DNA from: Porphyra umbilicalis
Lineage: Eukaryota > Rhodophyta > Bangiophyceae > Bangiales > Bangiaceae
DNA: 64,000 nucleotides
Direction of reading: 5' to 3'
NCBI GenBank assembly: GCA_002049455.2
Contig: KV918943.1
Location: 89,394-153,393 of the forward strand
Below the pieces are notes generated by a model. The model was not told the origin of the DNA. It worked only from the letters and a program-made list of their open reading frames with translations, and did not search any database. Of the stretch, positions 44,705-56,255 are shown in pieces. The position numbers and the translations under genes were made by a program. Every line of letters starts with the position of its first letter. The stretch's first letter is position 1.

Positions 44705-45122
44705 TTAGGGCACTGGCGGCACCCCCTTCCCCACCCCCCCCAGCGCCGCGTCGATCGCGTCCACAACCGCCGACACGTTGAGCGGCAACGCCGCCCCCCC
44801 CGTCTCGGTCCCGAGCCCCCCATCCACAATCGGCACCCACCGCAGCGCCGCCGCCGCCGCCACGTCGGCGTACAGGTCGTGGCGCCCCCCCCACAGCTGG
44901 ATGAGGACCCCCCCCGGGCGCATGAAAACCCCATTGGCCAACCCCGCCCCGTGGACGCCCGCCAGCACCGCGGCGCCGCGAAAGAGGGCGACGCGGGCGC
45001 CAAAGGGGCCCCCGGGGGGGACCACCACCAGGCGGTAGCGGCGCGCGAGGCGCGCCGCGAGCGCGCCCGCAAGCGCGTCAAAGTTCCGCACGCACCGCGG
45101 GTGGGTGCAGCGGCGCCCGCCG

Positions 45123-45160
<38 letters not shown>

Positions 45161-46549
45161 GCCGACCGCCGAGCGGCGGAGGAGGGCAAAGACGGGCAGC
45201 GGCGGTGGTGCCGCCGTCGACGCGCCCGCCGCCGTCGGCGGCGGCGGCGCCGCCTGCGGCACATAGGCGGCGACGGCCGCCGCCGCCGCCGGGCGGTAGC
45301 ACGGCGGCAGCGCGGCGGGGGGCGGGGGAAAGAGGAGCCGCGGGGCCGTCAGGGCGGCGCCCCGCCGCAGCGCCACGAGGCGCCCCCCCCCAAAGCCGAG
45401 GAGCTCCAAGAACGGCCGCAGCACCCCCCCCTCGTCGGTCACCACCACCACCGTCGCCGGGTGGGAGCGCAAGTAGGGGACGTACGGGAGGAGCCGCGGG
45501 AGCGCCTCAAACAACACGTGGTAGTAGGTGGACCCGTGGTGCATGGCAAGCACCAGCGCCTCTGTCGCCACCGCCGTGACGACGGGGGGGGAGGGCGGCC
45601 CGACCCGCGGCGGCCCCGCGGGTCGTCCCAGTCCCCGGCGCAGCAGCCGCCGCCGAGCTCCACAACCACCCCGGGGGGGGGGCCGGGCAGCCACGTTGCC
45701 CCCTGCCACCCGACGGTGCCCCCGTCGACGGCGGTGGTGCGCATGGGGTGCGCGCGCGCGCACGCGGGGACGCCCGCGAGGCCGGGGAGGGTGCCCCACG
45801 GGGGCGTGGCGCGGGGGGGGGAGGCGCGCCCCCCCCACGTGCCCGCCGCAGGGGGGGTCGTCGCCCGCATGCCCCGCGACGCCCCCGCCGCGCCGCCCGC
45901 GACGGTTAGCCACTCGGTGACGGGGGGGAGGGGGGTGGCGGTCGGCGCGCCGGCCGACGAGCCCGCCGCGGGGGGGGGCGCCGGTGGCGCGGCGGCGGCG
46001 GCGGCGGCGAGCACGTCTGGGGGGGGGAAGGTGAGGATGGCGGCCAGCGCCGCGTCGCCGGCAGCGACGGCGTCGTCGCCCCCCCCACCCACCGGCGGTA
46101 TGGTCGGCGGTGGGCGCGTGTCTGCCGCCGTCCCACCGCCCGTCGGCGCCGCCGCGGCGGCCGAGGGGGACGCCGCCCCCCGCGTGGCGGCGGCCACCCC
46201 CCCGGGCCGACCGACGCGGGCGTCGGGGGGGTGGCCGCCCGCGGAGCGGCGGCCACCCCCCCCACCGGGGCGGCCGCCGGCGTGGCCACGCCCGTCGGCG
46301 TGGGCCCCCCCCCCGGTGCGGGCGGGGAGGACACAGACGACGGCGGGGGCGTCGGCGGTGGTGGCGCGGGCGTCAGAGCCGCGGGGCGCGCCCGCCGCCC
46401 CCCCGTCGCGGCACCCCCCCCCCCCCCCCCCCACCCCGCTCGACGGCGGCGCCCCGCACGAGCGGCGGGCGCCCGCCCTCGCCAAAGGCGGTCAACCCGC
46501 CGACGGCCACGAGCGCGGCGGCGGCGGCGGCGGCGGCAAGCAGCGCCAT
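44705..46549 (-). CDS. GT61 glycosyltransferase, frame broken
   Basis: The catalytic part (DUF563) is clear at the C-terminus: HHGSTYYHVLFEALPRLLP, then VVVVTDEGG, the Gly-rich FALLRRSAVGG, and AGVHGAGLANGVFMRPG, ending at 44705. Upstream, a second frame supplies the stem and N-terminal part of the domain (TEWLTVAGGAAGASRG, WLPGPPPGVVVELGGGCC); the switch is at a run of eight G (45584-45591). A third segment beginning at 46549, MALLAAAAAAAALVAVGGL, is a fitting signal anchor, separated by a run of 19 C (46414-46432). The intact product would be a type II Golgi enzyme of about 610 aa. GT61 members add xylose, arabinose or GlcNAc to glycans or proteins. Specificity is unknown. Confidence 0.7.
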
Positions 46550-46727
46550 CAATGGCCGTCGCGGCACGGCGGCGACGGGGCGGGGGGGGCAGCCGCCGCC
46601 GCCCCTGACGCGCCGTCGGCGGCGAGCGCCGCGGCGGGCGGGGGGTGGGGCCCCATAACCGCCGCAGGGGGTGGGGCGAGACGCGGCGGGCGGGCGGGGG
46701 GGGTGACCGGCCGCCGCGTCGGCCGCC

Positions 46728-46759
<32 letters not shown>

Positions 46760-48073
46760 CGTCGTGTCCAAAGGCGGCGGGGGGGGGGGGGCGCGACGCG
46801 GCGCTGGTGGGGCGCTCCGTCGCGGGCGACGGGGGGGGCGGCGGGTGCCGAGCGGGTGCCCGCTCACGCGTGGCGCGCGGGGGCGGCCGCCGCCGCCCGC
46901 GGGGGCGGGGGTCAAGTAGGCCACCCCGCCGCCCCGCCCGCGTCGCGCCGCCGCGACCGCGACCGCGACCGCGACCGCGGCGGCGGGGGGGGGCGCCCCG
47001 CCCCGACGGGCAGTGGCGGCGGCGGCGACGGCCGTCGGTGGCCATCCGCCCGCTCCCCCCTGCCGCCCGCGGGCGTCGGCATGCCGCCGACGGCGGCGAC
47101 TGGGGGTGTTGGTGGGGGGGGGGGGGGGTGCCGCGCCCGCGGCGCGCACCCCGGACGCCCCCCCGTCGCACCGACGGCGGCGGCGGCGCGGGGCGGGCGC
47201 CTCGGCGGCGGCGGGGGCGGGCGCCCGTGGCCCCGACGCGGGGCGCTGCCGCCCCGACGCGGCCGCCGGCGGGCGGGCGACGCGGCCGCAACGCGCGGCC
47301 GCCGCCCGTGGGCCGCGCGCAGGTGCCGGTGGGGGTGTGCCGGGGGCGCGGCGGCGGCCACGTCGGCGGGGCGCGCGGCCGCGCGCCCGAGGCGTCACGC
47401 CGAGGATCGTGATGCGCGGCGCGCCACGCATCGGGGGTGATCCGCCGCGCGTCGAGCCCCGATTGGTCGGCGTGGCGGCCGGCGGGCGGATGGACGCCCA
47501 CCACGCACCCCCGCGCCGACGCGGCGGCGCCGGGGCGGGGGCGTGCCCTCGGCGCCGCCCAGTGTCGGCACACGGCCCGCGCGGCGGCGGGCGGCGGCGC
47601 CGCCCGTACCGGCGCGCTTCCCCGTGGCGGGGGGGGGAGCGGGGGCGGGCGCCGCGGGCGCCGGGGATGACTTGTCAGACCGCCCCCTGCCGCCGCCGTG
47701 CCCGCGCAGCGCCGTGGTCGCCAGGGGGCCGTCCGCGGGCGGCGGCCTCGGGCCCCTGCCCCGTGCGGCGATGGCCAGCCCGGTCCGAGCCGGCGACACG
47801 CACCGTGTGTCGGGGGTCATGCCGTCATTGGCGAGCTCCTTCTCTGCCGTCGCGACTCGCTCTCCGCAGGTCCCCGGCTGCCATGCAGGGTCGATCGCGG
47901 CAACGGCAGCCGGCCGTAGCAAAGAAGTACCCTCACGGTAGAGCCGGGAGAGCTACACAGAGAAGTCGTTCGTTTCTAGTCAGAGCAAAACAACCGAATG
48001 GGACCGCCAAGGCGCCCCACGGTTTTCCCGCGTCGCGCGCATGTGTCAACAACAACCGCCCGGGGCAGCTCCT
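46550..48073. other. very GC-rich spacer
   Basis: Long open frames on both strands are Arg/Pro/Gly products of GC-rich DNA. It may include the 5' end of the GT61 transcript. No gene is supported. Confidence 0.4.
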
Positions 48074-50152
48074 CTACGGATTCACAGCTGGCACCAACTC
48101 GAGGGTGCTGACGCAGGCGGCATTCTTCTCCTCCAAGAGCTTGACCGTCACCACCGCGCCGACGCGGAAGGGCTCGGTCGTCCAAGAGGCGGGCGCCAGC
48201 TTGCCAAAGTCCTTGACCAGGTCCACGCCTGACGCCAGCTCCTGCTCGTCCCCCCCGTCGACCGCGTAGGTGATGCCAAACAGGCGGTCCCCAACGTTGT
48301 TGTAAAACAGCTCCAAGGAAGACACGGTCAGGGTGTACATGCCAGGCTGGACGGTCAGGTTGTAGGCCAGCGCCTCGCCCCACCGAATGGTCAGGTCGAG
48401 CGGGTTGTCAATGGTATCCACATCCTCGATAAGGGCGTCAAAGCTGGTGCCGAGCGCGTCAGACGGCGGGAAGACGTCCTTGTCCGCGACAAAGCCGCCC
48501 ATCCCCAAACCGCCCATGTTGATCCGCCGCATCGCGGGTGGGGGCACGGTGGGCGCCGCCGTTGGGGTCGCCGACGGTGTGGCGGACGGGGTCGCCGACG
48601 GTAGGGCGGACAGGGTTGCCGACGGTGTGGCGGACGGGGATGCCGACGGTGTGGTGGACGGGGATGCCGACGGTGTGGCGGACGGATTCACCGGCGGCTT
48701 GGCGATCGGGGCTCCCGTGGGTTCGGCGGGCGGGGCCACGGGCATCTCGTCCGTCGTCGGCTCTGGCGCCGGCGTCATCGTTGTCACCGCCGGCGGGGCC
48801 GGCCGTGCAGGGGGCGGCCCTTCTGGCCCTGCCACACTCGGTGGCCCACCCAAGGGGCGGAGCGTGGCCTTGTTGCCGGCCGGGAAGATCGGTGCTTGCC
48901 GCACAATGATGGCATTCACAAATGGCGTTGCGACCAACGGCTTGAGGGTGACGCGCACCCACTCAGAGGCCATGAAGCGGCCGCCACTCGTCGGCAGGTG
49001 GGCAACCACCATCTTCTTGGCGCCCTGCGTCTCGGCCCATGGGTCCAGGCGGGGGATCTCGATGCGCGCGGGCTGCTCGTCCGTCGACACAATCACGTCA
49101 AAGACGCGCTGGCCGGCCGCCGTGAACACCGGCTCGCGCCACCCAATGACGACTTCGTAGTCGCCCGACAGGGGCACCAGGAAGCGGTAGCTCAGCGACT
49201 GGTTGGGAGCCCCCATCATGGCCGTGGCCGCCACTTGCTCCGTGTAGGTGCGCGCGTCCAGGTCCGACGGCCCCGTCGCGGGGAAGCGGCGCCCCGCACT
49301 CTCCAACACAACGTCTGCCGGGCGGTCGACGCCGGCGTTGAGCATGGTGAACCAGCCGTCCCCCCAGTGGTGCCCCCGAGCACGCGCCTCCGCCGGCGGC
49401 TTGGAATCGACCGGCGGGGTGACGGGCGGCTCTGGCACGACCGGTGGGGTGACGGGCGGCTCTGGCACGACCGGCGGGGTGACGGGCACCTCTGGCACCA
49501 CCGGCAAGGTGATGTCTGGCACTGGCGGCGCCGTCGTCACCGGCGGGGGGTCCGCCGTCGACACCGTGTCCACCATGATGCCCGCAATGGCCGGGTTGCC
49601 GACCGTCGCGCGGATGCGGACGGTCAGGGCCGGTGCCGTTGGCAGCACCTGCATCCGCACCGCCTTGACGGCAAACGCGCCGAGCTCCCCAAACACGTCA
49701 AACGGGCGCGTGTCGGCGAGCACCTCCCCCCCCGACGCGAGCTCCACCTTGACCACCCGCTCGCCGGCGGCCTCGTGGAAGACCTCGGCAAAGAGCAGCC
49801 GCACGACGACCTCCGCGTCGGCCTGGACGGGGAGGGCGTACTCGACCACCCGGGGGGGGGACGGGGCGAACCGCACCGAGTCGTACACTGCCGACAGGTC
49901 GGTAACCGGGCCGGGGTTCTTGCCGACAAACGTGCTCGACGCGGACGCGTTGGTAAAGGCCCCGTCGGGGAGCCACTCGCCCACCGCCGGGCCCCCACAA
50001 TTGATGCGGTAGCTGCCGGGCGCCGCGTCCACCGTCGCCTGCCGGCCGGCGGCGGGCAGCTGCACCGAGACGGCGGGGGCGGTGACCGCCAGCGCGACAC
50101 CCGCCAGCGCCGAGGCGGCGAGGACGCCGACGCGGCCCACAGCGCCGACCAT
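48074..50152 (-). CDS. secreted protein with three malectin-like domains
   Basis: An intact frame. I chose the Met at 50152, which gives a clean signal peptide (MVGAVGRVGVLAASALAGVA) and 692 aa; the frame opens 17 codons earlier. Domain 1 begins YRINCGGPAVGEWLPD and ends IAGIMVDTVS. Domain 2 starts near ARARGHHWGDGWFTMLNAG and includes YRFLVPLSGDYEVVIGWREP. Domain 3 begins MRRINMGGLGMGGFVADKD and ends CVSTLELVPAVNP. Each has the beta-strand spacing and Y..L.....F....G.R.F.V pattern of malectin-like folds, which bind sugars. Linkers are Pro-rich: PEPPVTPPV repeats after domain 1 and PSATPSASP repeats after domain 2, probably O-glycosylated. A role in the cell wall or extracellular matrix is inferred. 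No kinase domain or membrane anchor follows. Confidence 0.82.
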   Translation of the reverse strand: MVGAVGRVGVLAASALAGVALAVTAPAVSVQLPAAGRQATVDAAPGSYRINCGGPAVGEWLPDGAFTNASASSTFVGKNPGPVTDLSAVYDSVRFAPSPPRVVEYALPVQADAEVVVRLLFAEVFHEAAGERVVKVELASGGEVLADTRPFDVFGELGAFAVKAVRMQVLPTAPALTVRIRATVGNPAIAGIMVDTVSTADPPPVTTAPPVPDITLPVVPEVPVTPPVVPEPPVTPPVVPEPPVTPPVDSKPPAEARARGHHWGDGWFTMLNAGVDRPADVVLESAGRRFPATGPSDLDARTYTEQVAATAMMGAPNQSLSYRFLVPLSGDYEVVIGWREPVFTAAGQRVFDVIVSTDEQPARIEIPRLDPWAETQGAKKMVVAHLPTSGGRFMASEWVRVTLKPLVATPFVNAIIVRQAPIFPAGNKATLRPLGGPPSVAGPEGPPPARPAPPAVTTMTPAPEPTTDEMPVAPPAEPTGAPIAKPPVNPSATPSASPSTTPSASPSATPSATLSALPSATPSATPSATPTAAPTVPPPAMRRINMGGLGMGGFVADKDVFPPSDALGTSFDALIEDVDTIDNPLDLTIRWGEALAYNLTVQPGMYTLTVSSLELFYNNVGDRLFGITYAVDGGDEQELASGVDLVKDFGKLAPASWTTEPFRVGAVVTVKLLEEKNAACVSTLELVPAVNP
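48557..48690. repeat. 24-bp coding repeat in malectin protein linker
   Basis: Tandem copies of a unit with GCCGACGGTGTGGCGGACGG encode the PSATPSAS-type linker on the minus strand. Confidence 0.8.
49414..49510. repeat. 30-bp coding repeat in malectin protein linker
   Basis: Three near-identical units with GGGGTGACGGGCGGCTCTGG encode the VPEPPVTPPV linker on the minus strand. Confidence 0.85.
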
Positions 50153-52242
50153 CGTGGCGGCGGGCGACCGACGGGGAGCGGCGAGCGGCAACCGCCCACG
50201 CACCGCGGCGGGACGGGGGGACCGGCGTCGGCTGCGACGGGCAACTTTGGGGAGCCGCGATGGGGAGCCGAAGCGCGCCGCTCACACGATTGCCGGCGGG
50301 GGTGGTGGTGCGGTGCCGCCTCCTCCGCCGGTCGACGGGGACGCGTCGAGGCCCTTTATGGGGCCACCCCGCCGCACGCCCCCCCCGCCGGCGGCCACGC
50401 GCCGCGGCCGGCGACGCGGCAGGAAGCGCCCCCCCCCCCCCGCCCACCCCGTCGGCGGCGCGCGGCCGCCGTCGCACACCGCAGCCGTCGCGCTGCCGCG
50501 TCATGGCAGCCGCGTGTGTCGCCGGTGGCCGCCGCCACGGCTCGCACGCCCGCGACGGGCACCTGACAACGAAAACAGGAACCAAGCGCCGGCCGACAGA
50601 GCTGTCCGGGGGGGTGCGGGGGGGGGGCAGACGACGCCGCCAGTGTACCGCACGGCGGGCGCAAAGGTGCAGCGTGAGGCACCCACCGCGCGCGGCACGG
50701 GGGCGGCGGCGGCGGCGCCGCGGTCGCCTCTGGACGCTACCAAACCCCCTTTCCAGGGGGTGGTAGCCTCACCCACGGACGGGGAGCACCGCAAACAAAG
50801 CGGCGGCCGCAGGGGCGGCCGCCGCGGTGGCCATGGTGTCGAGCAACCGCCACCGCCCGACACGGGAGGGACACCCCCACTGGATTGTCAGCAGGCAATG
50901 GACGGCGCGCCGAGGGCGCCGCACCGTCACGGTGCCTCCGCCGATGCGCGGCCGCGCCGACCACCAACGCCCACGGGCCCGAAGCGCAATCGAGCGATCC
51001 AACCCGGCTCGCTCGATCGGATGAACGAGGAAGCGTCGAGCGTCGTAGGTCTATGGAGAGAAACGACTGAAGGAATACCCAACAGGCTCAGCCTCCCTTC
51101 CATCCAAACGTGCGCCAAGTCAGTCAGGGGTTCCACCAGGGAAAAGTGTCTGGAAGAACCGACAGGAAGCGACCACCCCAGTGGCGCCAGGAACCGGACC
51201 CGGTACGACCGCCCGTCCAGGGGGCTGCCAGAGGTGGCGCCGGCGAGCGCAGTTGCACCGCGCTGGTGGGCGTCGGGCGCTGCCAAGCAGACGCGTGTGT
51301 GCGTTTGGGGGGGGGAGAGGCACCGTCGACCGACGGTGTGCCCCCCCCCTCCAAACATGCCCGCGGGTGTGGCGCTGCGTCTGCGTGCGCGCCCCGGTGG
51401 CCGGGCGGCGGTACGAGCGCGGCGGCCACCCAACCACCGTGGACGTGGAAAGCGCCGGCGTCGGACGCGTGTGCATGCTGGCCGGCGCCCTTTCCTGTGC
51501 CTCGGCGTTGCTCGGCGAGCCTGCCAAGACCTCGTGCGCCGCGCCGTGGTATGTGCCCGCGTGCCGCTGCGCCGCCGCGGCGGCGCGTCCCTTTTGGGCG
51601 GCCGCCCAGAAGAGACGCTGTCTTGGCCGCCGTGCGCCCTCTACGGGGCTCAGCGGTACTTGAAGGTTCGTTCCACTGGGTCACCCTTGCTCGATGGGCG
51701 GCCATCATGCTGAGCGCAGTGCAGACCAACACCACCATCGCACACGCCACCGGCGGGCGTGCAACGTCGCCACTCGTACATTGGCGCCTCGACGACGCTC
51801 CCCCCGCAACGTACCCTCCTTCTGCGCCTGCGACGCCTCGATACGTGTGTGGGTCAGCCCAGGCACCTACGTGGAAGTGCAAGAGGGGCCCATGGGTCAC
51901 CGTCTCCCCTCTCCGCGTACCAGACGCCCTCCCATGCGCGCGTGGACGCTTTCCGCCGCCGACCGTCGCCGCGTGGGCGGGGGGCGCGCCCCCATATCCA
52001 ACCGTCGACGCGCGGCGCGACTGGACTGCGGGCCCCCGTGGTGGGTCCAAAGCCGCCCACAGGTGTGTGTCGCGGCGCTGCCGGTCCGCGCCGCGGCCAC
52101 CCCCATCAAACGTTGACCAAAAAACCGCTTCATGGCCGCACGGAGCACCTTGCGCTCCGCCCCGCACTCCCCTGCGCTCGCCCCCTGCTCCCCCCCCCCC
52201 CCCCCCCGCACCCCAGCCTCTGTTGCTTCGCCCACCCCCCCC
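50153..52242. other. 2.1-kb region without a recognised gene
   Basis: GC-rich with G/C runs; a long plus-strand frame (50082-51713) has only Arg/Pro/Gly-rich composition. A short plus-strand frame near 51475-51663 starts MLAGALSCASALLGEP and resembles a signal peptide, but nothing recognisable follows. Confidence 0.4.
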
Positions 52243-53377
52243 CTACCCCCCCACCGACTGGTGCACACACAGCAAGTCCGTGTACCCCCCCTGCGCGACG
52301 ACCCAGTCGTAAAACGCTTCCGCCGTCGCAGCGGTGACGGGGGCCCCCCCCCCCCACAGCGCCCCCCCCCCCGCGGGCGCAAACGCCAGGTGCACGCACC
52401 AAAAGCGGGCGCCCACGAGCGTCGCCAACACCCGCAGCCCCGTTGCCCGCCGCCCGAGCAGCCGCGGGTCAAACTCGACGAGCACCGCCCGCACGCGGGC
52501 GGCGCGCAGCGCCGCCGCCGCCCCATCCAACACGTGCGCCTCGTGGCCCTGCGTGTCCGTCTTGAGCAGCGCCACGGGCACGCGCGGCGGCACGTGCGCG
52601 TCGAGGAGGCCGTCCACGGTGTACACCTCCACGGGGCGCGCCGACACCTCTGCCTTGCGCCCGTCGAGGCACGCAAAGCACCCAAAATCGTCGCGCGTGG
52701 CGTGAAAGGCCATGGCGCGGCTGCCGCGCGCGTCCGCCACCGCCCCCGCAACGGGGGTGTAGGCCGTGACGCCGGGGCGGGGGGGGAGCGCCGCCAACGC
52801 CGGCACATTGACGGCGTTGGGCTCCACCGCAATGACGTGCGTCGCCCCGCGGCGGAGGGCGAGGCGCGTGACGGGCCACCCCCGGTTGGCGCCAATGTCG
52901 AGGACGGCGCCGGGGGGGGGGGGGGGAACCCGTCGCCCGCCCCTGCAGACGCGCCGGCGGCGGCGGCGGCGGCAGACCCGCCGACCAGTGTGGCCTTGAC
53001 GGTGGCGTTGACACGCGCGGCGGCGGCGCCGCGGGGCGGCCGCAGCAGCGCGTCCGTCGCGTCCCGCGGCGACGACGCAGACGCAACGACGGCGAGGGCG
53101 GAGAGGGCGTCGGCGACGCCCGCGGCGGGCGCCCCCTCCCCCCCCCGTCGCCCGCCGACGCGGGCGCACCCGCACCCGCACCCGCACCCGCACCCGCCGC
53201 TGTGGCCGCCGCGAGGCCGTCGAGCGCCGCCCGCAGCGCCGCCGCGCGGTGGGTGGGGTCGAGGCGCGCGACGGCGGCGCGGGAGCGCGCCGCCGCGGGC
53301 GTCGCGCCGCCGCCCCGGCCGGCGCGACGGACCGACACCGCCTGCAGGCTTTGCAACCGCCACGCACCGGGACCCAC
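52243..53377 (-). CDS. FkbM-family methyltransferase, frame broken
   Basis: The catalytic domain occupies the C-terminal 230 residues: VLDIGANRGWPVTRLALRRG (SAM-binding motif I), HVIAVEPNAVNV (motif II acidic residue), then VALLKTDTQGHEAHVLDGA, the FkbM signature. It ends VVAQGGYTDLLCVHQSVGG at 52243. The N-terminal part lies in other frames: MGPGAWRLQSLQAVSV from 53377, a Gly/Ala repeat, then VADALSALAVVASASSPRDA and ARVNATVKATLVGGSA. The switches are at a run of nine C (53138-53146) and one of 15 G (52912-52926). The joined product would be about 375 aa. FkbM enzymes O-methylate sugars or small molecules; here the substrate may be a polysaccharide, an inference from neighbouring GT61 and malectin-like genes. 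Confidence 0.72.
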
Positions 53378-53464
53378 ACACTGCGGGTCGGTATTTCATC
53401 GCCGGGATAGTTCTAAATTTGCCGGCTTGTAAATCTATAACGAGTAGACGCGAAAGAATGTTCC

Positions 53465-54079
53465 CTGGCCTTTAGGACAGGGTGCTCTCAAAGTGTAGTG
53501 ATGCACGCATATACTTAGATCATGGGACTTGCTCTCCGTTTCAGAGGTGGCAGTCTGCATTCGTGTCCTCAGGGATCTGAGGGCGTGTCAGGGTCGCGAT
53601 GACGCTAAAAGCGAATAGAGTTACGTGGCTGAGAAGGACTGTCCTGCCACAAGGGTCACAGGGCCCGGGCGGCGGCTGCCCCCCTGCCCCCCCCACCGCC
53701 CCGAGTTGCGCGCGGCGACCGCCCGCGGCGTCTGCCGGGGTTCGAAGCGCCCACAATGACCCGCGGGCGATCGTGCCTGCGCGCCGGCTTCTGTTGCGGC
53801 GGCGCGTCGGCGGTTGCTGACAACATCTACCGGTACGGTTAGAGGCGCCCCGTCGCGCGGCGGTCGACCCCACCCGCCCGCACGTGCGCCGTGTCGGCCG
53901 CCCCGCCCGTTGCGCGCAGGTGCGCTGCGCGGCGGGGTGACGGCCCCGCCCGGCAACGTGGCTGTACGTGCCCCCGTGCGTGCTCGCGGCCATGGAGCCG
54001 GCCGGAGTGCCCGGTGTCGATGCGTCGCCCAGCGCGCCACCGCCCTGAAGGCCAGGGTATTGCACGCACGTGCCTGGAA
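53465..54079 (+). repeat. 0.6-kb dispersed repeat, copy 2
   Basis: Second copy of the repeat found inside the hAT element. It has no terminal inverted repeat or target duplication of its own that I can see. Shared blocks include TCTCCGTTTCAGAGGTGGCA, CTGCCACAAGGGTCACAGGG and CCGGTGTCGATGCGTCGCC. Confidence 0.9.
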
Positions 54080-55971
54080 GTTTTGAGATAGCCATGCAAA
54101 GCTCCTGTGAGATGGCCTCAGCATGATTCGGAGGATCATGTGCACAAAAGTTCCGTGGATCAGCAAAAATCCTACATTTCGGATTGCCTGATTCTCGAGT
54201 GACCTCTGTGATTCGGCAGTTCATCACTACAGTTCTGGACTCGTTCAACGGATCATCTTCGGGACTGACTCTGGGATCGTTCCAGAAGCAGTGTCATCCT
54301 GACCCACAGATCATCTCGGGGACTGTCATTCGAAAAAAATGTGAGGACTTTTCAACTGATAGTCTGACTGCCTCTTCCGCAATCAAAATGTCTGCCTATT
54401 TCATCAACAGTGTGAACACAAACCTGTGGACACTCTCTTCGTTCAGAGCAATGCCCAACTTGCAATCTGACACATCACTCATGCGCTTGAGAATCTGGTG
54501 CGAGTGCTTCTGAACCGTATTGAACCGGGGGATTGCGAGTTCGGGACGTGCTGTGTTAGGACGAAAGGGGACGAGATTGCCACTGAGCTGAGAACGAATT
54601 TACTGCGCGTGAAGGAGACCCAATCATTGATAAATCGGGACTCGGTGCGTCCGGGACTTCACGGTATTCTCGATGTGCGAGCCGACGCATGTTTACCCAG
54701 TTCCCATCCCCTCTGCGCCGGGAAGCAGCGTGTCGGTCGCACGACTACCAAGTAACATTGAGGTTCCCTCTGCACACGCTTTGTGGCCCAGGAGCGACGC
54801 CCCATGGGCAGGTCTTGCTCTCTGATCGGTTTCGGCAGACCCTCCTCACGACGTCACTCGAAGTAATCTAGGCTATCATCTACGATCGAGTCCTTGAGGC
54901 AGGAATCTAGATCAATCTTGCGCACTCGTTCACTCAATCTATGACGACGATCCCCAGGATGATTGTACTCCGACGCCAGGATAGTCCTGAGCACGATCCT
55001 CAGGATGATCTTACTCCCACTTCAGGACAGTTCTCAGCACGATACGCAGAACAATTAGAACCAGCGAATCGGAATGATCCTTTATGAGCATGGGGCAGCA
55101 ACTTCGCCGGACAATTGCCAAATCTGCAGGTGCTGGTGTGAGGATAATTCCCACTGAATATCGGTGCAAATGGTATTCGAGCACTTCTGAACTCCACTGC
55201 GGGCTCTATCTCCGAGATCAACAAAAAGTGGGCATCATTTGATCGCATGATCGATGTGCGACTGTTCTGCGAACCATCGGTGGGCGTGTTCGAATCTCGC
55301 AGTTCTCAGTTTTAAGGAATCGGGGACAAAACGCTGTGCACCTCGGCACACCCACCGTTTCACATTCCATCCGCACCGAAAACGGTCGGGGTTGCCGCCG
55401 CTGCGGCTCCCACGCGCGCACCCGCACCTGCGCAGGTGGGGGACTTGTATGCGTCACTACACCGACTTTCTCAGAGTGCTCCCGTGGACGTGGGCAATTG
55501 GTTCATTCCCCCCCCCGCCACACGTGGGGTCCACCCGCGTTTCCATGGCACAGCGCGGCGCTGCGGCGTGGTCATGGCGCCGCGTGGATGCGGATCGGCC
55601 GCTGCCGTCCGCGTGCCGTCGTCGCCACCTGGGCCCGCGTGGCGTTTGGTGTCTGGTGTTTGGGTGGCGCGCCGCGGGCCCAGTCTCGACGTCGCCGCGC
55701 CGCGGACGACGGTTGGGCGCCGCGCCCCCGCGCCGCCGCCGCGACTGGCTCCCCGCCCGGCCGGGTGGGGTGCGCCGTCGGTCGCGTTGCGCGCGGCGTG
55801 CGGCGACGCGGCGGCGACGCGCGCGCGGGGTGCGGTGCGGCGCGCCGGCCGCGCCGACTGCACGTCTCCCCTGGTGCGGGCGGTGGCGGCCCCCCCCCGC
55901 GCTCGCCGCGTCGGCCTTGCGCCGAGGCCGCCGCCCCCCCCCCCCCCCCGCGGCGCCGCGGTGCCGTCACC
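54080..55971. other. AT-richer, repeat-bearing upstream region of ABCD gene
   Basis: From 54080 to about 55330 the DNA is AT-richer than its surroundings and has no long protein-like frame. It then becomes GC-rich. The ABCD frame is open from 55336, but that part is Arg-rich and precedes the chosen start. Confidence 0.5.
54948..55065. repeat. 46-bp tandem repeat, about 2.5 copies
   Basis: Units at 54948-54993 and 54994-55039, then a decayed partial copy. Each starts CGATCC.CAGGATGAT and ends with GAGCA or CAGCA. Confidence 0.85.
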
Positions 55972-56223
55972 ATGTCGTCCTTCCCCTTCCCCCTCCCCGT
56001 GGATTGGGCGACGCTGGCGGCGCTCCGCTCCGTGCCCGGCGCCGTCTCGACGGGCCTCGGCGGCAAGGCCGCCCTCGCGCGCAAGCGCGTGCTCCTCGCC
56101 TCCCTCCTCGCCGGCGGCGGCACCGCCCTCGTCGCCCTCCGCGTGCACCGGCAGCTGCAGCGGATGCAAAAGGAGCAGGCGGCGCTCGTCGCGACCGCCC
56201 TCCCGCCAAAGGTGCCGACCGTC

Positions 56224-56255
<32 letters not shown>

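Noticed and set aside
42844-45264. 806-aa open frame on the minus strand
   Set aside because: It lies antisense to MIC60 and runs into GT61 in a wrong frame; composition is Arg/Pro/Ala and no motif is present.
44495-47440. 981-aa open frame on the plus strand
   Set aside because: It is antisense to the GT61 gene, which has clear catalytic motifs; composition is Arg/Pro/Gly.
55285-55315. GTTCGAATCTC, a good match to the tRNA B box, followed by T residues
   Set aside because: The T stem has a mismatch, and no acceptor stem, D arm or anticodon arm can be folded from the preceding 80 bases.
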